From Spirirestis rafaelensis WJT71-NPBG6 (GTDB taxonomy: Bacteria > Cyanobacteriota > Cyanobacteriia > Cyanobacteriales > Nostocaceae), in contig JAHHID010000022.1 in assembly GCA_019359015.1 (NCBI GenBank), positions 26,356 through 90,355 of the forward strand: a stretch of DNA of 64,000 nucleotides, given 5' to 3'. Below, one piece after another: positions 18,501 to 27,911 of this stretch. The notes beneath the pieces are model-generated. The model was not told the DNA's origin, did not search any database, and saw only the letters and a list, made by a program, of their open reading frames with translations. Numbering within the stretch: the stretch's first letter is position 1; the number at the start of each line of letters is the position of its first letter. The position numbers were made by a program, and so were the translations under genes.

Positions 18501-18842
18501 TTAAACAGTCTCTTGCGAATCTACTTCTGTTAACTGCAATGACTTTTCAAATTCCAAGCGCTGCTGTACGTTATGTAAGAAGTAACCATTAAGCATAGCA
18601 GAGCCTAACAACATACCCAAGTGTTGGCGACTCGTAGTAATTTCAACGTCAAATTCTTCTGCTGGTAAGCCACCCAACATACTAACAATGGTGCGTTCAA
18701 TTGCTTGAAGTACTTCTGGTGATGTTGGCTTGGATAGTTGGGCGACCATTTCTGGACTCAGCGATTTAATGTATTGCAACAAATTGTTGTTAACGGCTTC
18801 GGAATTAAAGTTCTCTGGATTGCGATTAGAAAGATTGTTCAT
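18501..18842 (-). CDS. DUF760 family protein
   Basis: Protein of 113 aa matching the DUF760 family of cyanobacteria and chloroplasts. Diagnostic segments are LLQYIKSLSPEMVAQLSKP, then IERTIVSMLGGLPAEEF and the ITTSRQHLGMLLGSAMLNGY stretch. The ATG at 18842 (MNNLSNRNPENF) is chosen over an upstream TTG. Function not established; plant relatives are plastid proteins. Cytoplasmic by composition. Confidence 0.85.
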   Translation of the reverse strand: MNNLSNRNPENFNSEAVNNNLLQYIKSLSPEMVAQLSKPTSPEVLQAIERTIVSMLGGLPAEEFDVEITTSRQHLGMLLGSAMLNGYFLHNVQQRLEFEKSLQLTEVDSQETV

Positions 18843-18989
18843 AGTAGTAAAGTAGCAGTGTTTTATCAACTTGTATATACTTTAGCAATCATTTTATTAT
18901 AGTGATGTCAGCTTAACCGAACCTATTTTAGGGCGGTTTATTCGACAAAGAAGATTTTAGGTAATTAATATATTATTGCTGTTTTTCTT

Positions 18990-19868
18990 TTAAAGCTCAA
19001 TCTGTTGCTTTTCGGTCAAACACATAGCAATGCCTTTCTCATAATATGCAGCTTCGTTGATAAAAATTGGATAAACAGTTGATGTACCTTCGTAGGCGAT
19101 CGCCTTTCCATCAAAGGTGAGAAAAATCGGCTCACCGGGATGAAGAGGTTGATAATCTTTAAACTGAAGTTGCGGGTGAATCATCGCTTTAATCTCCCCA
19201 TGATCGTTTCTGGGAAAATCAATTACCCCCATATATCTATAAATTGTCAGGCTGCTATCTATATTTTCAATTGTACCTTGGTTGCTTCTTTCTACATAAT
19301 CCAAAACTGCGTAAACAAGTTCCTCTGTTTTTTGAAATAATTCTGCGTTTAAGACAGCTTGAGCTACCGGACCTACTTCAATCGCAAAGCCAAAATCACA
19401 GAGAGAACGAAGTAAATTACTTTCTTGCTCAAGTGGCGTATAAGAAACTTTTACCTCTGGATTAATTGAAGTCAAATAAGCAGCTAATTGTAAAGTAAAT
19501 GGATGCAGTTCGCCTAAAAGGATACTTAAGCCCATATTTGCAGTTGTACTGTGCAAATCCACAATCACATCTACCTGAGATTTGCCTTTCGGTCCCAGCA
19601 TTTTTTCAATAACTTGTGCCCGCATTTCTTCATGACCAGAAAGTGTTGAATTTTGCAAATCTTGACTTAAAAAACTGCGATTCAAATCTTTATCAATATA
19701 TCGTCTGCTTTCTTTAAAAGCTTGGGGGTTTCCTAATAATGTCAGAGTTTCAAAATTAGGGCGCTTAATTAAGTTCAAATGCTCCTCAAACTTTTTGATG
19801 AGGTATACTCCTGTGAACTCATTGCCGTGTGTTCCCCCAACAATTGCCACCCGATTAATTTTGTTCAT
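18990..19868 (-). CDS. Aspartoacylase-family deacylase
   Basis: Protein of 292 aa of the AstE/AspA zinc carboxypeptidase-like family. [10 protein letters not shown] near residue 12 supplies two zinc ligands (His, Glu) and [11 protein letters not shown] near residue 110 supplies the third (His). [17 protein letters not shown] and VGPVAQAVL match aspartoacylase substrate regions. The expected reaction is hydrolysis of an N-acyl-amino acid such as N-acetylaspartate. The ATG at 19868 is preferred; the longer reading begins at a non-ATG and adds a non-homologous stretch. It is divergent from the LysR gene (123 bp apart), which may regulate it. Confidence 0.88.
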   Translation of the reverse strand: MNKINRVAIVGGTHGNEFTGVYLIKKFEEHLNLIKRPNFETLTLLGNPQAFKESRRYIDKDLNRSFLSQDLQNSTLSGHEEMRAQVIEKMLGPKGKSQVDVIVDLHSTTANMGLSILLGELHPFTLQLAAYLTSINPEVKVSYTPLEQESNLLRSLCDFGFAIEVGPVAQAVLNAELFQKTEELVYAVLDYVERSNQGTIENIDSSLTIYRYMGVIDFPRNDHGEIKAMIHPQLQFKDYQPLHPGEPIFLTFDGKAIAYEGTSTVYPIFINEAAYYEKGIAMCLTEKQQIEL

Positions 19869-19991
19869 ACTGTTGTCACAAAAGCTTATTGCTTGTTTCC
19901 TTTTTATCACAGTAAACAAAAGTGATACTATATGTCCAATATTTTGTTTATTAACCAACTATATTTAAAAGATATAGTTACTCGATAAATA

Positions 19992-20912
19992 ATGGAACTT
20001 CGACATCTGCGTTACTTTATCGCTGTGGCTGAAGAATTAAACTTTACGCGTGCTGCGGAACGTTTACACATCGCCCAGCCACCTCTAAGCCAGCAAATAC
20101 AGGCGCTAGAAACAGAATTAGGAGTGCAACTGTTTGAACGCAAAAAGCGTCCGTTACAGTTAACGGCGGCGGGAGAAGTTTTGTTGACAGAAGCGCGTTT
20201 AGTGTTTGCGACTGTTGAACGGGCAATAATTTCTACAAAAAGAGCCAGCCGTGGTGAGATTGGACGCTTAGTGGTGGGGGCTAATAGCTCGATCGCTAAT
20301 AGTGTTTTACCAGATATTTTGCGAGTTTTCCGATCGCGCTTTGCTGATGTAGAACTAGTTTTGCGTGAACTAACTTCTAAACAACAGATACAAGAGTTGC
20401 GATCCGCCGCTGGCGGCAGCGCTTCGCTATCGCGTGGAATTGATGTTGGTTTTGATCGGCTACCGAATGAAAATCAAAATGATACTGCTTTAAGTTTTCT
20501 GCCGATTTTGCAAGAACCTTTGGTGATTGCTTTACCCGAACAACATCCTCTGGCAGCTCAATCTCAAATTCCACTTTATGCCTTAGCTGACGAACCTTTT
20601 GTATTACCTCCACCTGATTTAGTACCTTCATACAGTCAGATTATTGATTTGTGTCAGCAGGTAGGGTTTACGCCAAAAGTAGTACAACAAGCAACATGGA
20701 TGATTACTGTATTGAGTTTAGTTGCGGGTGGTGTCGGTGTGGCATTGCTTCCCGCTAATGCTCAAAACTTAGTCCGAAAGGGAGTTGTTTACCGAGAAAT
20801 CCAGGGAAAAAATCTGACGCGACAGCTAGCTGTGATTTGGCGTCGGGATGATTCATCTGTGATTTTGCGACAGTTTATTGCAGTAACAAAGGATATAGCA
20901 TATCAGGCATAG
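19992..20912 (+). CDS. LysR-family transcriptional regulator
   Basis: Protein of 306 aa. The N-terminal winged helix (MELRHLRYFIAVAEELNFTR, then RLHIAQPPLSQQIQALE) is canonical. The effector-binding domain follows, with GRLVVGANSS and a SLVAGGVGVALLP end. An in-frame repeat insertion encodes SAAGGSASLSRG around residues 138-149, in a region where relatives normally run straight from LR into IDVGF; it sits just before the second half of the effector domain. Most likely it autoregulates and controls the divergent aspartoacylase gene (inference). Confidence 0.9.
   Translation: MELRHLRYFIAVAEELNFTRAAERLHIAQPPLSQQIQALETELGVQLFERKKRPLQLTAAGEVLLTEARLVFATVERAIISTKRASRGEIGRLVVGANSSIANSVLPDILRVFRSRFADVELVLRELTSKQQIQELRSAAGGSASLSRGIDVGFDRLPNENQNDTALSFLPILQEPLVIALPEQHPLAAQSQIPLYALADEPFVLPPPDLVPSYSQIIDLCQQVGFTPKVVQQATWMITVLSLVAGGVGVALLPANAQNLVRKGVVYREIQGKNLTRQLAVIWRRDDSSVILRQFIAVTKDIAYQA
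20399..20434 (+). repeat. Palindromic repeat inserted in frame in the LysR gene
   Basis: Outer arms GCGAT/ATCGC enclose two hairpins, CCGCCGCTGGCGG and AGCGCTTCGCT. The element is GC-rich against its surroundings and keeps the reading frame, adding roughly 12 codons. Confidence 0.7.
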
Positions 20913-21269
20913 GGCTTAGGGCATACGGCATAGGGGAGGCAGTCCGTTGGGCAGCTTTGCCGACTGAAGCACCTGCTCTCATAGGGCAATGAAAATTGAG
21001 TAAAAGGTTATTAAAGACACTCAACAAAGTGATGCGTGAATAAATAAAATTCTTTCTATGCCTTATGCCCATTGCTTTAATACCCAAAAACTTGACTTTT
21101 ATCCCATTAGATAGAAGATAAAATTAATTATAAAAGTTAACTTTATTACAAAAGTAATTAACACAAAACCACTTTTAAACAGCTTTTTCTGTAAGATTTT
21201 GTTGTCAATTTTTGGTAATTCAATTAATAGCTTAACACTTTAAGAATAATTTTTGGGAGTTTTGTAATC
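20913..21269. other. Intergenic region with repeats
   Basis: A 357-bp gap. 20910-20990 holds ATAGGGC-type short repeats interrupted by a GC-rich element (GGCAGTCCGTTGGGCAGC and following); 21100-21250 is AT-rich leader DNA for the next gene. No gene is seen. Confidence 0.6.
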
Positions 21270-21785
21270 ATGAGCAAAGCAGAAGAAACTAAGAGTAACG
21301 CAGGTTCTAAACGGGGATTTGGAGATTTATGGGTATTGATAGCTTTGTCAGTGTTAGCGGCAACGTTTAGGGGATGCAATTTCAGTCAACCGGAAACAAC
21401 TCCTACCTCGAAACTGGTTAATACATCGGAAATTACTTATAATACAGACCAATTTATATATAGAACTGTGACTATTAGAAGCAAAGCGCTTGATAAAATC
21501 GGTCCCAGTTCTTTCACAGTTAAAGATAAGCAATTATTCGACAGTGAGCCGATTGTAGTTGTGAATGCTTCAGGCGTGCCTTTCAATCTACCCGCAGACA
21601 GAGATATTGAAGTTGTAGTTACAGGTTCCGTTCGCAGATTGGATATTCCCACAATTGAGCGCGACTATAATCTGAACTTGCAAGATCAATACTATAAAAA
21701 CTATATCAATAAACCTGCGGTTATTGCTCAGGAAATTAAACTAGCACCGCAGCAAAATCAAATCACTCAAACTCTTCGGAAATAA
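21270..21785 (+). CDS. Hypothetical membrane-anchored protein
   Basis: Protein of 171 aa with one hydrophobic segment near the N-terminus (LWVLIALSVLAATFRGC, residues 18-34). The segment ends in a cysteine but lacks a good lipobox. The rest is a soluble beta-rich domain (TVTIRSKALDKIGPSSFTVK, then VVVTGSVRRLDIPTIERDY) resembling an OB-like fold, probably on the outer face of the membrane. GGGAG precedes the ATG. Family not identified with certainty. Confidence 0.65.
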   Translation: MSKAEETKSNAGSKRGFGDLWVLIALSVLAATFRGCNFSQPETTPTSKLVNTSEITYNTDQFIYRTVTIRSKALDKIGPSSFTVKDKQLFDSEPIVVVNASGVPFNLPADRDIEVVVTGSVRRLDIPTIERDYNLNLQDQYYKNYINKPAVIAQEIKLAPQQNQITQTLRK

Positions 21786-22026
21786 CTTCACAAGAGAGGG
21801 AAAAAGGGTAAAGGGGAAGGGGTAAAGGGAGAAAGAAATTGAACACGGGAATTTTGACCCCACCCAATTAAAAAATTTATTAAAAGTTGTGCTGACTGCG
21901 TGGGATGAGCTTAACGCAATGCGTCCCCTTTTCCCCTCCCCGGTAAAGAAGTAATTTTAAATATTTTTACTAATTTTAAATAACTCCGACCCTTTTCCCT
22001 TACCCCTTACCCTTTCCCCCTCTTTT

Positions 22027-24723
22027 TCATGCATCGGTTTTGAATGCATTAACAGAGTCTTCTAATTGCATCGTTACTTGTTGTGTTTGTTGTAAAGACT
22101 TACATACAAAGTAAGATGAGTTTGCAGTCTCTTCTGAGGCAGCAGCAAGATTTTGCATCAAAGAAGCGATCGCACTCGAATTTTCTGCCTGAAATACGGT
22201 TGCCTCCTTAATTGACTGCGCTAAATCATCAATTTGGCGAGATAGTTCTAAAATCTTCCCCAGGTTATGCTTGGCATCTTTAATCATATTTGCTCCTTCT
22301 AGCACTTCCCTAGTTCCTGTTTCTATATTTTTGACGACTTCGCTAGTTTCCATTTCAATGTCCTCTAGCATTTGTTGAACTTCTTTCATTGCTTCTTGTG
22401 ATTGGGCTGCTAATTGACCAATTTGTTCTGCCACTATCGTAAAGCCTCGACCTTCTTTGCCCACCCATGCAGCTTCAATATTGGCGTTGATGGCTAACAA
22501 GTTAGTTTGCAAAACGATTTGTTTAATCAACGACATAACAAAGGAAATTTGTTGCGAAGATTCTCCCAGACGCTTCACTTTATTTACATTTTCTATTACT
22601 AGCTGTTGCAAATTAAAGATACTTTGCACAGTATTATCGAGTGCGACTTGAGCCGTTGTTGCTGTATCTGAAGCGGTGTAGGTAACTTCTGATACTTGGC
22701 GGGCATCATCTGCTACTGTTTGAATAAAGAAATTGATTTTATCTACCTCTTCTAAGGTGTAATTAATTTCTTGTGATTGTGTGAAAGTTTTATTCGCCAA
22801 TTGCTGAATAACACCAGAGTTTTCATCAAGGGAAAGATTTACTTGAGAAGCAGCAAGTTTTACTTGATTGACAATCTGCCGCAGGTTGTAAATGATTGTA
22901 TTAAAAACATCAGCTACTACCCCCACTTCACCAGCGATATTTTCTGCCCCCACTGTTAAATCGCCTTGAGATGCGTCTTTAACATTGGTGAGAAGTTGAA
23001 GCAGTTGGCTTTGCAAAGCTTGTTGACTTAGCCTTAATTCTTCTTCTGCTTGCTTGCGTAGGGTTATGTCAGCCTGCACCCCAATATAATTGGTGACTTG
23101 TCCAAATGAATCTCGCACTGGAGAAATCGTTAATTCAGACCAATATGGTGTTCCATCTTTGCGGTAATTTTTAATTACTACCTGGCATTCTAAAGAGTTG
23201 CGGACTGCATGACGTAATTGTTCAATACTTGCAGGGTCGCTTTCGGGTCCTTGCAAAAATCTACAATTGCGTCCAATCGCTTCTTCGGGTGAATAACCTG
23301 TGATGGTTTCAAAAGCGGGATTGGAAAAAATAATCGGATTGTCGATCGCTCGCGCGTCGGTGATGATGATACCATTGCTAGAGGCGGCAATGGCGCGATC
23401 GCGAAGCCGTAATACTTTCTGCGACTGCTGAAACTCATTTAAAAGACTGGCTTGTTCTAAAGCGATTGCGACTTGAATTGCTAAGTGTTTGACTAAATCA
23501 ATTTCAAACTGTTGCCAATGCCGAGGTCCAGAACACTGGTGGACACATAAGATGCTGATCAGCTGATTGTTAATAATAATCGGTGCAACTAAATTCGCCT
23601 TGATTTGAAAGTCTTCTAGAATCTGGCAGTGGCAATTTATATAACCGGCTTCCCTAACGTTGTCGGTGGCTCGGACTTCACCATTTGTGTACCTTTCGAG
23701 GTAATCTTGGCGAAAGGGGTCATAGACTGTTTTGCCGATGGCTTTGATCCAGCCGTCTGCTACCGATTCAGCAACGATAGTACCACTCCAGTCAGGATGG
23801 AAGCGATAAATAACTACACGGTCTGATTTTAATGCTTGACGAATTTCCTTGACAGTGGTGTAAAGAACATCTTCTGATTTGAGCGATCGCCTAATTTGCA
23901 AGGTAATCTCTGTAAATAGTTGCGAACGTCTAGCTTCTGCTTCTTGCTTTTCTAAAAGCTTTACTTGAGCTGTCAATCGCCGATCAACAAATGAAGTCAG
24001 CAACGCGAAACCCAAAATCACAAAGGTGGCAATGCCAATGGTAACAGCTAACCAGGTGAGGGAATGCTTCATTGCCCCGGTTGCAATTACTTTTGAGTTG
24101 GTCGGTGTGAACTTAACCGCTGCCATGCCGGTGTAATGCATCCCGGCGATCGCCAATCCCATGATCAGCGCACCGACTATTGTTGTTAATGCCGCAGATC
24201 TACTGCTTTGTGTGCGTAGTTGAAAGGCTACATTTAGCGACACAATTGAGGCACTAATGGCGATCGCTATGGAAACTGCAACCAGCAATGGATTATACGT
24301 CGTGTTTGCTTCGATCTGCATGGCGTACATGCCTATATAGTGCATCGAGGCAATGCCAATACCCATCAGGATACCGCCCATAATCAATTGCCAGAAGCTC
24401 AAGCTTGGGCGACTCGCGAGAAAAAGCGCTCCTGCGGAGGCAATAATCGCAGGTAAGATTGACAGCAACACCGTCACAATGTCATATGTCATTTCTACGG
24501 GTAGACTCAATGCCAACATGGCGACAAAGTGCATCGACCAAATACCGATGCCCATAACAATTGCCCCACCAATCAACCAAGCGGTTCTTGCCCAAGATGT
24601 GGCTAGTATTATGCGCCCAGCCAAATCTAAAGCAGTATATGCGGCTAGGACGGCGATCGCTATCGAAAGCGATACAATACGCGGGTCGTAGCTGCTACTT
24701 ATAGCCACATCTGCCAGAAGCAT
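22027..24723 (-). CDS. MHYT-GAF-LOV methyl-accepting chemotaxis-type receptor
   Basis: Protein of 898 aa. Residues 1-245 form an MHYT sensor: seven helices with SMHFVAM (63-69), SMHYIGM (126-132) and GMHYTGM (194-200), a motif proposed to bind copper and sense gases. Residues 265-425 are a GAF domain of cyanobacteriochrome type, with Cys364-His365 followed by the stretch ILEDFQIKANLVAPI, the usual bilin-attachment context; the DxCF second cysteine is absent. Residues 445-560 are a LOV-type PAS domain, with GRNCRFLQG (Cys487) and KNYRKDG as flavin-site signatures. Residues 570-898 are a HAMP-like linker and an MCP output with the hairpin tip QTNLLAINANIEAAWVGKEG, which departs from the usual EAARAGE. 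It is therefore a membrane receptor that may integrate blue light, another colour and a chemical signal. Chromophore binding is inference. Confidence 0.88.
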   Translation of the reverse strand: MLLADVAISSSYDPRIVSLSIAIAVLAAYTALDLAGRIILATSWARTAWLIGGAIVMGIGIWSMHFVAMLALSLPVEMTYDIVTVLLSILPAIIASAGALFLASRPSLSFWQLIMGGILMGIGIASMHYIGMYAMQIEANTTYNPLLVAVSIAIAISASIVSLNVAFQLRTQSSRSAALTTIVGALIMGLAIAGMHYTGMAAVKFTPTNSKVIATGAMKHSLTWLAVTIGIATFVILGFALLTSFVDRRLTAQVKLLEKQEAEARRSQLFTEITLQIRRSLKSEDVLYTTVKEIRQALKSDRVVIYRFHPDWSGTIVAESVADGWIKAIGKTVYDPFRQDYLERYTNGEVRATDNVREAGYINCHCQILEDFQIKANLVAPIIINNQLISILCVHQCSGPRHWQQFEIDLVKHLAIQVAIALEQASLLNEFQQSQKVLRLRDRAIAASSNGIIITDARAIDNPIIFSNPAFETITGYSPEEAIGRNCRFLQGPESDPASIEQLRHAVRNSLECQVVIKNYRKDGTPYWSELTISPVRDSFGQVTNYIGVQADITLRKQAEEELRLSQQALQSQLLQLLTNVKDASQGDLTVGAENIAGEVGVVADVFNTIIYNLRQIVNQVKLAASQVNLSLDENSGVIQQLANKTFTQSQEINYTLEEVDKINFFIQTVADDARQVSEVTYTASDTATTAQVALDNTVQSIFNLQQLVIENVNKVKRLGESSQQISFVMSLIKQIVLQTNLLAINANIEAAWVGKEGRGFTIVAEQIGQLAAQSQEAMKEVQQMLEDIEMETSEVVKNIETGTREVLEGANMIKDAKHNLGKILELSRQIDDLAQSIKEATVFQAENSSAIASLMQNLAAASEETANSSYFVCKSLQQTQQVTMQLEDSVNAFKTDA

Positions 24724-25537
24724 TAAATTAACCTCAACTAAATAATTTTATAAAGTTTGATTTTTTTTTGGCTTTTGATTTTTTTTTAGGAATCAGCAAG
24801 CAGGGCTTCCATAATTTTTATTTTTCTTTTAAAATAATATTTTATCAAATAAATACGATCATACCTTGATCAATATTAAAGACTATTATTAGAGCCATTT
24901 CGGAAATAAATGGTTAGCAAGTACAAGATAGATATAATAGAGGCAGATAATAGCAACCGCATTGGCGGCGAGTCAATGTCATAAAATTATTTTAAAAGCC
25001 ATATATAAGACTCTGAAGCCAATTGTTGTAGGAGCAAAATCACTAATTGACGATCTGCCTGACTCGATATGCAGAAAGCGCAAATTTACCTGAAGCAAAC
25101 ATCTTACTATCTTTTTTCCCCCACGAATGCGTTTGCGAATTGATAAAGTTTCTGTTTGTTGATCTACTTTTACACTGCCCCTTTTTGCCAATATTTACAA
25201 CAGACAATTCAAGATACCATAATGAGTATTTGATTTTCTTGCTTTTGGGAAAGATTTTCCACATGGAAAATAAAAAATAATTATCAGACCTTTGATAGAT
25301 TAAGTAGATATTTAGAAATTATCTATATTTTAGCCCCCTGATAAAGTTAATTTATTCCGATATTTATCTATTGCTATACTATAGTAATTGAAGTAAAGAT
25401 GTCAGGTTATAACTTAAACAAATATTGGCAAAATAAAATCGAGTAAAAACCTCACTAGAACATAAATACTGGCTATATATTGTAGCATTTTAAACATTAT
25501 TGTGTAATTTTAAGCAAACCTGAGTGAAAAAAAAGTA
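24724..25537. other. AT-rich intergenic region, no gene recognised
   Basis: An 814-bp gap between the divergent receptor and kinase genes. Small open frames exist around 24980-25280 on both strands, but they overlap each other and show no family resemblance or ribosome-binding site. Poly-T runs occur at 24760-24790. Both divergent promoters must lie here. Confidence 0.55.
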
Positions 25538-26974
25538 ATGACAGAAATATTTTTAAGCGATCGTTATCGTATTATCAGCGTATTAAGCTCCGGTGGATTC
25601 TGTGAAACATTCTTAGCCGAAGATACGCAAATGCCTTCGGGAAGGACTTGTGTAATTAAACAACTCAAACCAGTTACCAATAGTCCTCATATTCACCAGT
25701 TAGTGCAAAGACGATTTCAAAGAGAAGCTGCGATTTTAGAAGAATTGGGAGGAGTAAGTAAGCAAATTCCCACGCTGTACGCATACTTTCAAGATGGTGA
25801 TCAATTTTACTTAGTACAAGAATGCGTTAGCGGAGAAACCCTAAGCCAGAAAGTCAAACAAAACGGGTGTCTGAGGGAAAGTGAGGTACGCTCGATTTTA
25901 ATCAGTCTGTTAGAAGTCCTGGAATATGTGCATAGCAAAGGCATTATACATAGGGATATTAAGCCAGACAATATTATTTTGCGCTCCACTGATAACAAAC
26001 CAGTTTTAATTGATTTTGGTGCTGTGCGAGAAACGATGGCAACTATGGTAAATACCGAAGGTAATATTACCAGTTCCATCGTCGTCGGTACACCAGGGTT
26101 TATGCCAAATGAACAAGCAGCCGGACGTCCAGTTTTTGCCAGTGACTTGTATAGTGTAGGACTAACAGCTATATATTTACTGATGGGAAAAATGCCAGAA
26201 CAATTGGCAATAGACTCCTACACTGGCGAGAATATTTGGGATCGGCAAATTGTAAGTCCAGATTTGGCAGCGGTATTAGATAAAGCAATTCGGTTTGATG
26301 TCAGGGAACGCTTTTCCAGTGCAAGAGCAATGCTCAATGCTTTGCAGACTACGGCAAGTCCCCTATCATCAAAGGGACTTAGTTTTTTTGAACAGCCTTC
26401 AGAAAGTATTCCTGTTACTTCAGAGTCTGCGGCTAAAAGTAGTAAACAAAACGGCATGTTTATTGGTAGTCTTTTAGTTGCAGGTGGAGTAATCGGTGCA
26501 TCTGTAATTGTTGGTCTTTTGTTGACAAATTCTCCTAAATCTGGGGAATCATATCAACAAGCGACATCTTCGCTATTGACAAAACCACAAGTTGGCGAAA
26601 CATCATTACCATCAGCGAATACAAATTCTCAAATAGTGCAGTCGGAATCACCAATTACTAGTAGCGCTAATCTGCCTAATTATTTTCATTTCATAGCAGA
26701 TTCTACCTTCCCAAATCTGCAAACTGCGGTTGAGCAAATTAAGACTTTACAAGTAGCGGGTTATCGTCAGCCAGGAGTGTTTTGGATACCAGATTATCCA
26801 AATCTGTCAGATAAACGTTCATTTGTAGTTTATACAGCCACATTTAGCGATCGCCCCAGTTGCGTCAACTTCCTGAAAAATTATGGAAAAGTCAATCCAG
26901 GGGCTTATTGCGGCTTTGCTAGCAAAGATCCACAAGCACCGTCTGATAAGGTGTATTTCCAGCAATTAAAGTAA
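25538..26974 (+). CDS. Membrane-anchored Ser/Thr protein kinase with SPOR-like extracytoplasmic domain
   Basis: Protein of 478 aa. The Hanks-type kinase domain spans residues 9-270: glycine loop LSSGGFCETFLAED, Lys41 (VIKQL), catalytic Asp140 (HRDIKPDN), DFG at 159-161 and the activation-segment GTPGFMPNEQA. One transmembrane helix is at about 308-330 (GSLLVAGGVIGASVIVGLLL). A Ser/Gln-rich linker leads to a C-terminal globular domain (380-478) with FVVYTATFSDRPSCVNFLKN, similar to SPOR/peptide-binding domains. The kinase is thus cytoplasmic with a periplasmic sensor. All catalytic residues are present. Confidence 0.9.
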   Translation: MTEIFLSDRYRIISVLSSGGFCETFLAEDTQMPSGRTCVIKQLKPVTNSPHIHQLVQRRFQREAAILEELGGVSKQIPTLYAYFQDGDQFYLVQECVSGETLSQKVKQNGCLRESEVRSILISLLEVLEYVHSKGIIHRDIKPDNIILRSTDNKPVLIDFGAVRETMATMVNTEGNITSSIVVGTPGFMPNEQAAGRPVFASDLYSVGLTAIYLLMGKMPEQLAIDSYTGENIWDRQIVSPDLAAVLDKAIRFDVRERFSSARAMLNALQTTASPLSSKGLSFFEQPSESIPVTSESAAKSSKQNGMFIGSLLVAGGVIGASVIVGLLLTNSPKSGESYQQATSSLLTKPQVGETSLPSANTNSQIVQSESPITSSANLPNYFHFIADSTFPNLQTAVEQIKTLQVAGYRQPGVFWIPDYPNLSDKRSFVVYTATFSDRPSCVNFLKNYGKVNPGAYCGFASKDPQAPSDKVYFQQLK

Positions 26975-27275
26975 AAATCTACGGTAAACATCTATCCTAA
27001 GGAAGGATTACTTAATTGATTATAATTTCAACTCCCCTAATTATTAATTGGGGGAGAAACTGTTGTATAGGCGTTCCTGAGGAACGTCTCTACTTGTTTT
27101 TTCGGGTTTACCGAACTACTAATTTGCAGTTTTCCACACCTTTATTAGCCTAATATTTATATTCGGTAATCATCCTTAATTAAGTGAGAAAAACCGAATT
27201 TGCCATCTTTTATTTACTAATACTATGAGATTAAAGCAAACATTTAAATTATCAATTCAAGAGGCAGAAAGTAAT

Positions 27276-27725
27276 ATGTTAGTTCGTTACAATCCCTGGC
27301 AAGAACTCAACACCTTAGAACGTCAAATCAACCGCATGTTTGCAGATACCAAAGTACCCTCCGCAGTGTTTGAAAGAGGATTAGTTATTCCCGCTGCTGA
27401 GTTGCAAGAAACATCAGATGCGCTTCTTTTGAAGATAGAAGTTCCGGGAATGAACCCGAACGATTTGGATGTGCAAGTCACAGAAAATGTAGTTCACATA
27501 AGCGGTGAACGCAAGTCGGAAACCAAAACTGATGACAAAGGTCGTACTGTGACTGAGTTTAAATATGGTAAATTCCAGCGCGTAATTCCTTTACCTGCTC
27601 GCATCCAAAACACTAACGTTAAGGCAGAATACAAAGATGGTATTTTGAATCTGACACTGCCGAAAACCGAACAAGAAAAGAACAAAGTCGTCAAAGTTAA
27701 CTTAGAGCAAAACTCTGCTGTCTAA
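27276..27725 (+). CDS. Small heat-shock protein (Hsp20/alpha-crystallin)
   Basis: Protein of 149 aa starting MLVRYNPWQELNTLERQINR. The alpha-crystallin domain spans residues 40-135. It includes KIEVPGMNPNDLDVQVTENV, HISGERKSE, the family signature YKDGILNLTLPK and a basic tail. These proteins form ATP-independent chaperone oligomers; HspA in cyanobacteria protects membranes and phycobilisomes under heat and light stress. The ATG at 27276 has GAGG upstream and is preferred over an in-frame ATG at 27225. Confidence 0.93.
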   Translation: MLVRYNPWQELNTLERQINRMFADTKVPSAVFERGLVIPAAELQETSDALLLKIEVPGMNPNDLDVQVTENVVHISGERKSETKTDDKGRTVTEFKYGKFQRVIPLPARIQNTNVKAEYKDGILNLTLPKTEQEKNKVVKVNLEQNSAV

Positions 27726-27789
27726 TTGATGATACTTTGTGCGAAAAGCAATACAAAGTTGCACAGTAGGTTAATTTAACCTAATTTCT

Positions 27790-27820
27790 GCCCGGTTGCC
27801 TAAAAGCATCCGGGCTTTTT
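27790..27820 (+). terminator. Rho-independent terminator of the hsp20 gene
   Basis: GCCCGG (27790-27795) pairs with CCGGGC (27810-27815), followed by TTTTT, 65 bp after the hsp20 stop codon. Classical structure. Confidence 0.85.
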
Positions 27821-27880
27821 CGTAGTAAGCGTTTCAACGCTTAAGAAAGATTTAAATCAAGCACTGAAGTGCTTACTACA
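27819..27880. repeat. TTCGTAGTAAG inverted-repeat element (copy 1)
   Basis: Starts TTCGTAGTAAGCG and ends GCTTACTAC, with internal AAGCGTTTCAACGCTT and GCACTGAAGTGC palindromes. Further copies lie at 47711, 50002 (half), 56712 and 63694. Confidence 0.75.
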
Positions 27881-27911
27881 ATAAAGATATATAGTTTGCA
27901 CTTTAATAGAC

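Noticed and set aside
24979..25280. Small proteins in the gap between the MHYT receptor and the kinase
   Set aside because: Overlapping frames on both strands, no ribosome-binding site, no family resemblance.
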